Assembly (NCBI RefSeq): GCF_014217605.1
Contig: NZ_CP043639.1
Location: 2,689,501-2,753,500 of the forward strand
Origin: Sphingomonas sp. NBWT7
GTDB taxonomy: Bacteria > Pseudomonadota > Alphaproteobacteria > Sphingomonadales > Sphingomonadaceae
Reading direction: 5' to 3'
DNA length: 64,000 bases
A program made the position numbers and the translations under genes. Shown here piece by piece: positions 25,236 through 34,316 of the stretch. The notes under the pieces were generated by a model. That model made no database searches, had not been told where the DNA came from, and saw only the letters and a program-made list of their open reading frames with translations. The stretch's first letter is position 1; each line of letters opens with the position of its first letter.

Positions 25236-26111
25236 GTGACCGACTGGATCACCATCGCGAACGATCATCTGTCGGCGGCGATCAACCCGCTCGGCGCGGA
25301 GCTGTCGTCACTGAAGGACGCGGACGGGCGTGAATTGATGACCGAAGCCGATCCCGCCTTCTGGACCGGCCGCGCGCCCCTGCTGTTCCCGGTCGTTGGC
25401 AAGCCTGCGGGCGAGGTGATCCGCGTTGCGGGCCGCGAGTATCCGATGAAGCAGCACGGCTTCGCTCGCCGCATGCCGTTCGCGCTGATCGATCACGGCC
25501 CCGCGCACGCCACTTTCCGCCTGACAGCGAACGACGAGACGCGCGCGCACTACCCGTTCGCCTTCACGCTCGACGCCAGCTACCGGCTCGACGGGGCGAC
25601 GCTCGCCATCGACGTCGCCGTGAACAACGCCGGCGACACGGACATGCCGGCGAGCTTCGGCTTTCACCCCGCCTTCGCCTGGCCGCTGCCCTATGGCTGC
25701 GACCGCGCCGACCATCGCATCACCTTTGCGCAGGACGAACCCGGCGGCGTCCGCCCGATCGCCGCCGACGGCACGATCGCGGCGGGCGAGATGCCGTCGC
25801 CGCTCGATGGCGGGGTGCTGCACCTGTCGGATGATCTGTTCGCGCACGACGCACTCGTGTGGGACCAAGTCCGCTCGGCGCGCGTCGTCTATGGCGCGGA
25901 CGACGGGCCGAGCCTCGAGATCGCCTTTCCCGACACGCCGATGCTCGGCATCTGGACCAAGCCCGGTGCACGCTTCATCTGCGTCGAGCCGTGGCACGGC
26001 ATCGCTGACCCGCAGGGATATGCCGGCGAACTGAAGGACAAGCCCGGCATTTTTATCGTGCCGCCCGGCGGCGCAAAGCACATCGCCATGTCGATCACGC
26101 TACGCGGATGA
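25236..26111 (+). CDS. Aldose 1-epimerase family protein
   Basis: A 291-residue mutarotase-fold protein (galactose mutarotase-like, COG2017). INPLGAELSSLKDADGRELM opens the beta-sandwich, MKQHGFARRMPF carries the usual conserved H-G-F-A/L-R, and SFGFHPAFAWPLP and CVEPWHGIADP contain the later His and Glu positions. Probable role is interconversion of anomers of aldoses or sugar phosphates in the cytoplasm. GTG 25236 has GGAGG 5 bases upstream. The next gene overlaps by ATGA. Confidence 0.87.
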   Translation: MTDWITIANDHLSAAINPLGAELSSLKDADGRELMTEADPAFWTGRAPLLFPVVGKPAGEVIRVAGREYPMKQHGFARRMPFALIDHGPAHATFRLTANDETRAHYPFAFTLDASYRLDGATLAIDVAVNNAGDTDMPASFGFHPAFAWPLPYGCDRADHRITFAQDEPGGVRPIAADGTIAAGEMPSPLDGGVLHLSDDLFAHDALVWDQVRSARVVYGADDGPSLEIAFPDTPMLGIWTKPGARFICVEPWHGIADPQGYAGELKDKPGIFIVPPGGAKHIAMSITLRG

Positions 26112-26992
26112 AGCTCGAGACACTCATCGGCGAGCCGTGGGGCGACTATGGCCTCGTCGACAGCGGCAACGGGCGCAAGCTCGAGCGCTACGGCGACTAT
26201 CGCTTCATCCGCCCCGAGCCGCAGGCGCTGTGGGCGCCGGCGCACGCCAACTGGCAGGCGCACGGCGAGTTCGTGCCCGGCAGCGACGAGGATGGCGGTG
26301 GGCAGTGGCAGTACCGCCGCTCGACCCCGCGCGACGGCTGGCCGTTGTCGTGGGGGATCGGGGCGGAGGCGGTGCGCTTCACCGCGCAGACGACGCCGTT
26401 TCGCCACCTCGGCTTCTTCCCCGACATGGCGCCCGTATGGTCTTGGCTGCGCGAGCGGCTGAGCGGAGTCGCCGAGCCCGAGGCGCTCAACCTGTTCGGC
26501 TATACCGGCGTCGGCACGCTCGCGCTCTCCGCGCACGGCGCGAAGATGGTGCACGTCGATGCATCCAAGAAATCGGTCGAGGCGGCGCGCGCCAACGCCA
26601 AGCTTTCGGGCATGGCCGATCGTCCGGTCCGCTGGATCGTCGACGATGCCGCCAAGTTCGTCGCGCGCGAGGTGCGGCGCAATCGCCGCTACGATGCGAT
26701 CCTGCTCGATCCGCCGAAATACGGCCGCGGGCCCGACGGCGAGATCTGGCGGCTGGAGGAGCATCTGCCCGCGCTGATCGCCGAGTGCCGCCACCTGCTC
26801 GACGGCAACTCGCGCGCGCTGTTCCTCACCGTCTATGCGGTGCGCATGTCGGCGCTGGCGATCGGCGAGATGCTGCGCCAGGCGTTCGCCGATCTTCCCG
26901 GCACGATCGAGTGCGGCGAGCTGGGCGTGCGCGAGGAGGCGCGCGGGCTCGTGCTGCCCACCGCGATCTGGGCGCGCTGGTCGAACGATTGA
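26108..26992 (+). CDS. Class I SAM-dependent methyltransferase (RlmI/RlmK-like)
   Basis: A 294-residue methyltransferase. The SAM-binding motif I is LNLFGYTGVGTLALSAHGA near residue 125, motif II has VHVDASKKSVEAARANAKL, and motif IV is ILLDPPKYGRG, the DPPKYG form typical of RNA cytosine-5 and guanine-N2 methyltransferases of the RlmI type. No PUA domain is present at the N-terminus, which instead has a basic 80-residue lobe. Likely target is rRNA. Coupled to the epimerase gene by ATGA. Confidence 0.83.
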   Translation: MKLETLIGEPWGDYGLVDSGNGRKLERYGDYRFIRPEPQALWAPAHANWQAHGEFVPGSDEDGGGQWQYRRSTPRDGWPLSWGIGAEAVRFTAQTTPFRHLGFFPDMAPVWSWLRERLSGVAEPEALNLFGYTGVGTLALSAHGAKMVHVDASKKSVEAARANAKLSGMADRPVRWIVDDAAKFVAREVRRNRRYDAILLDPPKYGRGPDGEIWRLEEHLPALIAECRHLLDGNSRALFLTVYAVRMSALAIGEMLRQAFADLPGTIECGELGVREEARGLVLPTAIWARWSND

Positions 26993-27041
26993 GCATGGCG
27001 CTGCTAGCGCCGAAACCCGCCGTCGCGCGTTGTACCCGCGA

Positions 27042-28091
27042 ATGACCGCCTACCTCCACGCGATCGGCACCGCCGTGCCACCGCACGACATCCACGCCGC
27101 CTTCATCGGCTGGGCGCACGCGCGGCTGCCCGAGCGCGAACGCCGGCTGTTCGATCGCATGGCGGCGCGGGCGGGGATCGGGCATCGCTGGTCGGTGCTG
27201 CCCGAAACGGACGGCTCGCCGGTCGATCCGGGCGGCTTCTACGCCGACGAGCCGCATCCCGGCACCGCCGCGCGCATGCGACGCTATGCCGAGGCCGCGC
27301 CGACGCTCGCGCTGCAGGCGATCGACGATCTCGCGCGGCAGGCGCCGCTCGGCACGATCACGCATCTCGTGGTGGCGAGCTGCACCGGCTTCGTGGCGCC
27401 CGGCATCGATCAGATCATCGCCGCGCGACTCGGCCTCGCGCCCAGCGTCGAGCGGCTGCTCGTCGGCTTCATGGGCTGCTACGCCGCGGTCGCCGCGCTG
27501 CGCAGCGCGCGCCACATCGTCCGTTCGCAGCCCGACGCGCGGGTGCTCGTCGTCACCGTCGAGCTCTCGACGCTGCACCTTCAGGCGATCGACGCGATCG
27601 AGCCGCTGCTCGCGATGCTGCAGTTCGGCGACGGCGCCGCCGCCGCGCTCGTCACCGCCGAGCCGCACGGTTTCGCGATCGAGCGGCCGTTCGCCACCAC
27701 CTTGCCCGTGTCCGCCGATCTCATCCGCTGGGACATCACCGACACCGGCTTCGCGATGCATCTGTCGGGCGAGGTACCGGGCCGGATTGCGACTGCGCTC
27801 GCCGATCCAGCACTGGTTGAGACGCTGACCGGCGGCGCGGCGCCCGACGGCTGGGCGGTGCACGCCGGCGGCCGATCGATCCTCGACGCGGTCGAGCAGG
27901 CGCTCGGCCTGCCGGGCGACGCGCTCGACCATTCGCGCGCGGTGCTGGCGGCGAACGGCAACATGTCGTCGGCCACGCTGATGTTCGTCCTCGCGCGGGT
28001 GCTTGCCGGCCCACCGGTCGGTCATGGCGTCGCGCTCGCCTTCGGGCCGGGGCTGGCGGCGGAAGGTTTCGGTTTCCGGAGCGCGCCGTGA
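27042..28091 (+). CDS. Type III polyketide synthase
   Basis: A 349-residue chalcone-synthase-like ketosynthase that condenses malonyl-CoA onto an acyl-CoA starter without an acyl carrier protein. The catalytic triad is visible: Cys114 in VVASCTGFVAPG, His274 in WAVHAGGRSIL and Asn307 in AANGNMSSAT. Length is standard. It heads a coupled operon with a methyltransferase and a FAD-dependent oxidoreductase (GTGA overlaps at 28088 and 28768). In other bacteria such sets make alkylresorcinols, alkylpyrones or methylated quinone-like phenolic lipids. Starter and product cannot be read from sequence. Confidence 0.92.
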   Translation: MTAYLHAIGTAVPPHDIHAAFIGWAHARLPERERRLFDRMAARAGIGHRWSVLPETDGSPVDPGGFYADEPHPGTAARMRRYAEAAPTLALQAIDDLARQAPLGTITHLVVASCTGFVAPGIDQIIAARLGLAPSVERLLVGFMGCYAAVAALRSARHIVRSQPDARVLVVTVELSTLHLQAIDAIEPLLAMLQFGDGAAAALVTAEPHGFAIERPFATTLPVSADLIRWDITDTGFAMHLSGEVPGRIATALADPALVETLTGGAAPDGWAVHAGGRSILDAVEQALGLPGDALDHSRAVLAANGNMSSATLMFVLARVLAGPPVGHGVALAFGPGLAAEGFGFRSAP

Positions 28092-28771
28092 GCCTCGCGG
28101 TGCGCGCCGAGGCCGAGGAGCTGATGGACGCCGACGACCTCGATCCCAAGGTCTACGCTGCCGTCGTCGCCGATCTCGCCAAGGTCAACGTCGTCACGCT
28201 CGCCGCGCGTCCGACGCTCGGCTTCCTCGCGCGGATGACGGCGAAGGGCGGCCATTACCGCCTGCTCGACGTCGGCTTCGGCGATGGCGACATGCTGCGC
28301 CGGATCGCGCGCTGGGGCGCCCGCCACGGGCGCAGCTTCGACCTCGTCGGGGTCGATCTCAATCCGCGCAGTGCCGCCGCGGCGCGCCCGCATACGCCGC
28401 CCGCGATCCGCCTCGTCACCGGCGACTATGCCGATCTCGGTGGGGAACAGTGGGATTTCGTCATCTCCTGCCTGGTCGTGCATCACATGACGCGGCTGCA
28501 GCTCTTCGCCTTTTTGCGCTTCATGGAGGCGCATGCGCGGCTCGGCTGGCTGGTCAACGATCTCCACCGCCACGGTTTCGCCTATCGCGGCTATCCGCTG
28601 CTCGCCCGGCTCGCGCGCTGGCATCCGATCGTCCGCCACGACGGCACGCTGTCGATTGCGCGCAGCTATCGCCCGGGCGAATGGCCCGCGATCCTTGCCG
28701 AAGCCGGGATCGAGGGCGCCGAGATCCACCGCCGCTTCCCGTTTCGCCTGTGCGTCGAGCGGCAGCGGTGA
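28088..28771 (+). CDS. Class I methyltransferase of the polyketide operon
   Basis: A 227-residue SAM-dependent methyltransferase. Motif I is RLLDVGFGDGDMLRRIA near residue 60, followed by DLVGVDLNPRSA (SAM ribose Asp) and the post-motif region WDFVISCLVVHHM. It is soluble, unlike the isoprenylcysteine-type enzymes of some phenolic lipid operons. GTG 28088 overlaps the stop of the type III synthase gene, implying methylation of its product. Similar small methyltransferases accompany type III synthases in other proteobacteria. Confidence 0.87.
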   Translation: MSLAVRAEAEELMDADDLDPKVYAAVVADLAKVNVVTLAARPTLGFLARMTAKGGHYRLLDVGFGDGDMLRRIARWGARHGRSFDLVGVDLNPRSAAAARPHTPPAIRLVTGDYADLGGEQWDFVISCLVVHHMTRLQLFAFLRFMEAHARLGWLVNDLHRHGFAYRGYPLLARLARWHPIVRHDGTLSIARSYRPGEWPAILAEAGIEGAEIHRRFPFRLCVERQR

Positions 28772-29880
28772 GCGCCGACACGCTGATCGTCGGAGGCGGG
28801 CCGGCGGGCGCGGCAGCGGCGATCACGCTTGCCAACGCCCGCGCACCGCACCTGCTGATCGAGCGCAGCCGCGTGGTCGGCGACGCCTTGTGCGGCGGCT
28901 TTCTAAGCTGGCGCAGCCTCGACACGCTGGCGGCGCTCGGCCTCGATCCTGATGCGCTCAACCGCGACCGTGTGACGCGCGTGCGCCTGTTCGCCGGTAC
29001 GCGGATGGTCGAGGCGCCGCTGCCGCGCCCGGCGATCGGCGTGTCGCGCCACCGCCTCGATACGCTGCTGATGCACCGCGCGGTCGCGGCGGGTGCCAGG
29101 GTGGAGCGCGGCCTTGCCGTACGCGCGATCGACGACGGCGTGCGGCTCGACGACGGGGCGACGCTGGCGCCGCGCGCGCTGTTCCTCGCCAGTGGCAAGC
29201 ACGACGTGCGCGGCCGCGCCCGGCCTGCCGCGGCGCGCGGCGAGGATCCCTCGCTCGGGCTGCGCGTCCGCCTCGCGCCGCATCCGTCGCTCGACCGGCT
29301 GGTGGGCGATGCGATCGAGCTGCACGCCTTCGATCGCGGCTATGCCGGGATCGTGCGGCAGGAGGACCGCTCGGTGAACGTGTGCCTCGCGCTGCGCCGC
29401 TCGCGGTTGCACGCGGCCGGCAGCCCCGCCGCGCTGCTCGCCGAACTGGGCGACGAATGCCCGGCGCTCGGCGAGCGGCTCGCCTTCGGCTTTCCCGCTG
29501 CCGACGCGGTCGCCAACGTGCCCTACGGCTGGCGCGCCACCGCCGGCGAGGACGGGCTGTTCCGGCTCGGCGACCAATCGGGCGTCATTCCCTCGCTCGC
29601 CGGTGAGGGGATGGGAATCGCGCTGGCGAGCGGCGTCTCCGCGGCGCACGCGCACCTTGCCGGCATCGGTGCCGCCGATTGGCAGAGGGCGTTCGCGCGC
29701 CGCTTGCGCCGCCCGATCGGCATCGCCTCGCTCATCCGCGCGCTCGCCGAACGCCCGGCGTTGTCACGCATCGCATTGCCCGCCCTTGGCCTCGTGCCTG
29801 CGATACCCCAAATGGTGGCGAAAGCCACCCGCATCCCGCCGGATCCCGTCCGCTACGGCCCGGCCGCCTTGGAGATCTGA
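28768..29880 (+). CDS. FAD-dependent oxidoreductase (geranylgeranyl reductase-like)
   Basis: A 370-residue flavoprotein. It begins with the Rossmann FAD motif [20 protein letters not shown], has a [10 protein letters not shown] segment after the first helices, and the second FAD-contact motif as [19 protein letters not shown] near residue 275. This is the layout of the geranylgeranyl reductase/p-hydroxybenzoate hydroxylase superfamily. With the upstream synthase and methyltransferase it probably reduces double bonds of, or hydroxylates, a polyketide-derived lipid. GTG 28768 overlaps the preceding TGA. Confidence 0.87.
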   Translation: MSADTLIVGGGPAGAAAAITLANARAPHLLIERSRVVGDALCGGFLSWRSLDTLAALGLDPDALNRDRVTRVRLFAGTRMVEAPLPRPAIGVSRHRLDTLLMHRAVAAGARVERGLAVRAIDDGVRLDDGATLAPRALFLASGKHDVRGRARPAAARGEDPSLGLRVRLAPHPSLDRLVGDAIELHAFDRGYAGIVRQEDRSVNVCLALRRSRLHAAGSPAALLAELGDECPALGERLAFGFPAADAVANVPYGWRATAGEDGLFRLGDQSGVIPSLAGEGMGIALASGVSAAHAHLAGIGAADWQRAFARRLRRPIGIASLIRALAERPALSRIALPALGLVPAIPQMVAKATRIPPDPVRYGPAALEI

Positions 29881-29885
29881 CCCCG

Positions 29886-30281
29886 ATGGATAAACTCAAC
29901 CTGTCCGAGGCCGAATGGAAAGAACGGCTGACCCCCGAGCAGTATCACGTGCTGCGCGAGGCCGGCACCGAGCGCGCGTTCGCCGGCAAGTACAACGACA
30001 ACAAGGCCGACGGCATCTATCACTGCGGCGCCTGCGGCCTCGAGTTGTTCGACAGCGCCGATAAGTATGATTCGGGATCGGGCTGGCCCAGCTTCACCCA
30101 GCCGCTGTCGCCCGAGGCGGTCACCGATCACCGCGATACCAGCCACGGCATGGTCCGCATCGAATCGCGCTGCGGCCGGTGCGACAGCCACCTCGGCCAC
30201 GTCTTCCCCGACGGCCCGCCGCCCACCGGGCTGCGCTATTGCATGAACTCGCTCAGCCTCGATTTTCAGCCGCGCCAATAG
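29886..30281 (+). CDS. msrB: Peptide methionine-R-sulfoxide reductase
   Basis: A 131-residue cytosolic repair enzyme that reduces methionine-R-sulfoxide in proteins. The zinc site has two CxxC pairs (Cys47/50 and Cys96/99), the substrate pocket shows [11 protein letters not shown], and the catalytic Cys119 lies in [11 protein letters not shown]. There is no signal peptide. It lies 5 bases after the polyketide operon and may be co-transcribed with it, then is followed by a hairpin terminator. Confidence 0.95.
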   Translation: MDKLNLSEAEWKERLTPEQYHVLREAGTERAFAGKYNDNKADGIYHCGACGLELFDSADKYDSGSGWPSFTQPLSPEAVTDHRDTSHGMVRIESRCGRCDSHLGHVFPDGPPPTGLRYCMNSLSLDFQPRQ

Positions 30282-30291
30282 GCGCTCCGAT

Positions 30292-30319
30292 CCGCCGTCG
30301 CGCCTTGCGCCGACGGCGG
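30292..30319. terminator. Hairpin after msrB
   Basis: CCGCCGTCG and CGACGGCGG form a perfect 9-bp stem with a 10-base loop just after the msrB stop; no long T-run follows. It likely separates msrB from the PBP1A gene. Confidence 0.45.
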
Positions 30320-30378
30320 GCCGTTGTGGGCACGTCTTGTTAACCACAGCCTAAGCTTATATCCCGCAAGGCGCTTCG

Positions 30379-32556
30379 ATGGCCCGCGCCCCCGCCCCCC
30401 GTTCGCCCTGGCGCCGCCGCCTGTCGATCACCGTCAAGGTGCTGCTCGTGCTGGCGGTGCTCGCGCTCGGCGCCCTCGTCACCGCCGTCTATATCGCGCG
30501 CGCGCAGCTGCCGTCGTTCGACGAGCTCAAGTCCTCGCCCAACGGCCAGATGATCCGCGTCCATGCCGCCGACGGCACGGTGCTGGTGTCGATCGGGCCA
30601 AGCTACGGCGAGTGGCTGGCAGCCGATCGCATCCCGCGGGTGATGCGCGAGGCGACCGTCGCGGTCGAGGACAAGCGCTTCTACAAGCACATCGGCGTCG
30701 ATCCGATCGGTGTCGCGCGCTCGGTCAAGGTGCGCGTCGATCGCGGCCGCTGGGTGCAGGGCGGCTCGACGATCACGCAGCAGCTTGCGCGCAACGTGTT
30801 CCTCAACAACCAGAAGAAGTTCGGCCGCAAGTTCCGCGAGTGGATCCTGGCGCTGGCGATGGAGCGCAAGTTCTCGAAGGAGCAGATCCTCGAGCTGTAC
30901 CTCAATAAGGTCTATTACGGCGGCGGCGCGTACGGCATCGACGCCGCGTCGCGCAAGTTCTTCGGCCACGGCGCGAACCGGCTGAGCCTAAGCGAAGCGG
31001 CGATCATCGCCGGGCTGGTCAAGGCGCCGTCCAACTATTCGCCGACCGCCGACGCGCAGGCGGCGGTCGACCGTGCGCAGGTCGTGCTGCGCGTGATGGA
31101 GCAGAACGGCGCGATCAGCGCGTCGGAGGCGGCGGAGGCCGATCCGCAGGCGGTGAAGCTCGCGCCCGAACCGCGACAGAATTCGGTGCGCTATTTCACC
31201 GACTGGGCGCTGCCGCAGCTCGAACTGCTGATCGACGAGACCGAGAAGCCGCTCGACGTGTGGACGACGCTCGACCTGTCGATGCAGCGCGCCGCCGATG
31301 CGGCGATCCGCGCCAATGCGCCGGGCGGGGCGCAGGGCGCGCTGGTCGCACTCGATCGCGACGGCGCGGTGCGCGCGATGGTCGGCGGCAAGGATTACGT
31401 CGCCTCGATCTACAACCGCGCGACGCAGGCGCAGCGCCAGCCGGGATCGGCGTTCAAGCTGTTCGTCTATCTCGCCGCGCTCGAGGCGGGGAAGACGCCC
31501 GAATCGACCGAGGTCGACGAGCCGATCACGATCAACGGGTGGAGCCCGCGCAACTCGTCGCGCCGCTTCTCGGGCAGCATCACGCTGCGTACCGCCTTCG
31601 CCTATTCGATCAACACGGTCGCGGCGAAGCTCGGACAGCAGGTCGGCTTCGCGACCGTTGCCGATATGGCGCGGCGGTTCGGCATCACCACGCCGGTCAA
31701 CACGCAGCCATCGATGGTGCTCGGCACCTCGGATGTACGGCTGATCGACATGACGCGCGCCTTTGCCAGCGTCGCCAACAAGGGCGTCGCCGTCACCCCA
31801 TTCGGCATCACCAAGGTGACGGCGCAGAACGAGGTGATCTACCAGCACGAGGTCGATCGCAGCCGCGTGCTCGTCGCGCCCTATGTCGCCGCGCAGATGA
31901 CCGATCTGCTGCAGACTGCGGTCAACACCGGCACCGGGCGGGCGGCGCAGATCGGGCGCCCGGTCGCCGGCAAGACGGGCACGACGTCCTCGTCGAAGGA
32001 CGGCTGGTTCCTCGGCTTCTCGTCGGGCATCACCACCGGCGTGTGGATGGGCCGCGACGATGCCAAGCCGATCGGCGGGCTGCAGGGCGGTACCGCGCCG
32101 GCGCGCGCCTTCGCGCAATTTATGAGCAAGGCCGTTGCCAGCCGCCCGATCGAACAGTTCGAGACCGAGGTGACGCTGCCCGAATGGCAGCTCGAACCCG
32201 ACGAGGAAAGCTATTACGGTGAGCCCGATACGGGCGCGTTCGTCGACGAGAACGGCAATCCGATCGCGAGCGACGGGGTGCCCGCGCCGCAGGACCAGCC
32301 CGGCGAGGGGATCGAACGCCCCTCGGCGCGCGGTGAGCGCCCGGTGTACGACGACGAGCAGGGCGGGGCGCCGCCGCCCGATCAGCGGCTCGACCAGGAC
32401 TGGATCGATCGCGTGACCGGGCGCGATCCCGATCAGGATCGCCGCCCGCGGCGCGACGCGCGCCCGCGCGGCGAGGGCGATCCGCGCTACGATTCTCGAA
32501 ACGACCCTCGCTACGATCCGCGCGCTCAGCCGGTGGACGAGCGCCCGTACCAGTGA
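30379..32556 (+). CDS. Penicillin-binding protein 1A
   Basis: A 725-residue bifunctional class A PBP that polymerises and cross-links peptidoglycan. One N-terminal membrane helix (about 18-42) is followed by the GT51 transglycosylase domain with EDKRFYKH (97), GGSTITQQLARN (129) and KEQILELYLNKVYYGGG. The transpeptidase has SxxK in QPGSAFKLF near 356, SxN in SINT near 410 and KTGTTSS near 532. From about residue 610 the chain is acidic, Pro/Arg/Asp-rich and disordered, with DxRYD repeats at the end. The final 31 bases overlap a convergent gene. Confidence 0.95.
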   Translation: MARAPAPRSPWRRRLSITVKVLLVLAVLALGALVTAVYIARAQLPSFDELKSSPNGQMIRVHAADGTVLVSIGPSYGEWLAADRIPRVMREATVAVEDKRFYKHIGVDPIGVARSVKVRVDRGRWVQGGSTITQQLARNVFLNNQKKFGRKFREWILALAMERKFSKEQILELYLNKVYYGGGAYGIDAASRKFFGHGANRLSLSEAAIIAGLVKAPSNYSPTADAQAAVDRAQVVLRVMEQNGAISASEAAEADPQAVKLAPEPRQNSVRYFTDWALPQLELLIDETEKPLDVWTTLDLSMQRAADAAIRANAPGGAQGALVALDRDGAVRAMVGGKDYVASIYNRATQAQRQPGSAFKLFVYLAALEAGKTPESTEVDEPITINGWSPRNSSRRFSGSITLRTAFAYSINTVAAKLGQQVGFATVADMARRFGITTPVNTQPSMVLGTSDVRLIDMTRAFASVANKGVAVTPFGITKVTAQNEVIYQHEVDRSRVLVAPYVAAQMTDLLQTAVNTGTGRAAQIGRPVAGKTGTTSSSKDGWFLGFSSGITTGVWMGRDDAKPIGGLQGGTAPARAFAQFMSKAVASRPIEQFETEVTLPEWQLEPDEESYYGEPDTGAFVDENGNPIASDGVPAPQDQPGEGIERPSARGERPVYDDEQGGAPPPDQRLDQDWIDRVTGRDPDQDRRPRRDARPRGEGDPRYDSRNDPRYDPRAQPVDERPYQ

Positions 32557-33206
32557 AGCTGCGCGCCGTGGCGGCGTAGCCATTGGCGATGCGGCGTCGG
32601 ATCGGCGCCGTAGAGCGTGGCGACGAGCGCATGGAATGCGGGCGAGTGATCCATGTGGACGCGATGCGCCACCTCGTGCGCCGCCGTCGCACGCCGTACC
32701 CCCTCGGGCGCCAGCACCAGCCGCCAGCTGTAGCGGATCGCGCCGCTGCCGCTGCAACTGCCCCACCGCCCGCGCGGGTCGCCGATCGCGACCTTTTCCA
32801 CCCGCACGCCGGCGCGCGCGGCGTAAAACGCCGTATCCTCGCCGAGCAGCCGCAACGCCTCGCGCCGCAGCCAGCATTCGACACGACGCGCGATCGTTTC
32901 CGGCGGGCCGGACAGGCACAGCCGATCGCCGTCGCGGCGCACGATGCGCGACGTACCCGCTTGCCACGCGATCGTTAGCACCTCGTCGCCGAACGGGATC
33001 GTCGCGCCGTCGACGAACGGGCGGGGCTGCGGCAGCTTGGCGCGCTGCGCCGCGATCCAGTCGCCATAGCCCGCCGCCCAGGCGAGCGCCGCCTTGGCCG
33101 AGGCGCGCCGCGGGATCGTCAGCCGCACCCGGCCGCTCAGCGGATCGAAGACGAGCTTCGCGCGGCGTGCGGTCGGATGCCGCACGACGTCGATCGCCTC
33201 GCTCAC
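32526..33206 (-). CDS. YgjP/SprT-like zinc metallopeptidase
   Basis: A 226-residue protein of the YgjP family (DUF45, M48-like). The zinc site is TAAHEVAHRVHMDHS, an HExxH with a downstream His, preceded by the family's GRWGSCS-x-x-GAIRYSWRLVLAP segment. The N-terminal half is a beta-rich lobe (VRLTIPRRASAKAALAWA). GTG 33206 is chosen since the frame beyond it covers the coding sequence of the upstream gene; the two genes are 7 bases apart. Such proteins are thought to be cytosolic; the substrate is unknown. Confidence 0.82.
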   Translation of the reverse strand: MSEAIDVVRHPTARRAKLVFDPLSGRVRLTIPRRASAKAALAWAAGYGDWIAAQRAKLPQPRPFVDGATIPFGDEVLTIAWQAGTSRIVRRDGDRLCLSGPPETIARRVECWLRREALRLLGEDTAFYAARAGVRVEKVAIGDPRGRWGSCSGSGAIRYSWRLVLAPEGVRRATAAHEVAHRVHMDHSPAFHALVATLYGADPTPHRQWLRRHGAQLHWYGRSSTG

Positions 33207-33213
33207 CGCCCGA

Positions 33214-33645
33214 TCACAGGTCGCGCTCGACGATGTGGTGCTCGAGCTCGCCCGCATCGTCCTCGCTGATCGTCCAGCCGCGCACCGACTGGCCGGCGCG
33301 ATGCACCGCCTCGCGATCGCCCGAGACGAGATAATGCCACTCCGGCAGCGGTTCGCCTGCCGCACGCAGCCGATAGGCGCAGGTCGTCGGCAGCCAGTCG
33401 ATCGCGTGCACGTTGCGCATCGTCAGCCGCACGCATTCGGCGACATAGGCGCGGCGGTTGCGATAGTTCGAACACTGCCCGCTGCGCCGATCGAGCAACC
33501 GGCAGGCGACGTTGGTCGGCACCAGCTCGCCCGTTTCCTCGTCCTCCAGCTTGTGCAGGCAGCATTTGCCGCACCCGTCGCACAGCGCCTCCCACTGCGC
33601 GCGGTCGAGCTTGTCGAGCGGGGTGTCCTCCCAAAATTTGGTCAT
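33214..33645 (-). CDS. YcgN-like cysteine cluster protein (UPF0260)
   Basis: A 143-residue protein with the conserved cysteine pattern of the YkgJ/YcgN family: CDGCGKCCLHKLED near residues 22-35, then CRLLDRRSGQCSNYRNR and CVRLT with a later TTCAYR. These cysteines are believed to bind a metal or Fe-S cluster. The length matches UPF0260. It opens a two-gene unit with the metallopeptidase gene downstream. Role unknown. Confidence 0.92.
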   Translation of the reverse strand: MTKFWEDTPLDKLDRAQWEALCDGCGKCCLHKLEDEETGELVPTNVACRLLDRRSGQCSNYRNRRAYVAECVRLTMRNVHAIDWLPTTCAYRLRAAGEPLPEWHYLVSGDREAVHRAGQSVRGWTISEDDAGELEHHIVERDL

Positions 33646-33672
33646 GCGTGGCGGTTCATCACTTTCGCGGCG

Positions 33673-34254
33673 TCATTTTGCCCAGCGCTTGATCTCGTCG
33701 GCGATCGCCTGCGGCGGGCCTTCCTGCGGCAGCAGCGCGAGCGGCCTGCCGTCGGGTGCCATCAGATACGCCTGCCGGCTGTGATCCATCATATAGCCGT
33801 CGGGCGTGCCCTTGCCGCGCTTGTAGTAGATCGCAAAGTCCTTGGCGACCTTGGCAATTTGTTCCGGGCTGCCCGTCAGCCCCACCATGCGCGGATGGAA
33901 GGCGGAGACGAACTGCTTCACCACGCCCGGCGTGTCGCGTTCGGGATCGATGGTGACGAAGATCGGCACCACGCGCTGCGCCAACTCGGGATCGCTCTTG
34001 TCGAGCAGCTTCATCGCCGCGCCGATATTCTGCACGTCGACGGGGCAGACGTCGGGGCAGAAGGTGTAGCCAAAATACATGATGCGATATTTGCCCGCGA
34101 ACGCCGCATCGGTAATCGGCTTGCCGTCCTGGTTGGTCAACGCGAACGGCGCGCCGATCCGCGCCCCTTCGAGCGGCGGGCGCGCGGGCGGCGCCTCGGG
34201 CGAGCAGGCGATGACGGCAAGCGGCGCGAGCAGCGCGAGAAGGCGGGTGTTCAT
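33673..34254 (-). CDS. SCO1/SenC-type copper chaperone
   Basis: A 193-residue membrane-anchored thioredoxin-fold protein that delivers copper to cytochrome c oxidase. The N-terminus has a lipoprotein-like signal (LLALLAPLAVIACS). The copper ligands are Cys66 and Cys70 in YTFCPDVCP and His158 in MMDHSRQAY. It lies 28 bases upstream of the YcgN-like gene on the same strand. No cytochrome oxidase genes are in this window. Confidence 0.93.
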   Translation of the reverse strand: MNTRLLALLAPLAVIACSPEAPPARPPLEGARIGAPFALTNQDGKPITDAAFAGKYRIMYFGYTFCPDVCPVDVQNIGAAMKLLDKSDPELAQRVVPIFVTIDPERDTPGVVKQFVSAFHPRMVGLTGSPEQIAKVAKDFAIYYKRGKGTPDGYMMDHSRQAYLMAPDGRPLALLPQEGPPQAIADEIKRWAK

Positions 34255-34316
34255 GGCACCGCCAGCCTTGATCTGTTAGGCGCGTTGCCGCAACCACCAG
34301 ATGGAACCTCCCCCCA

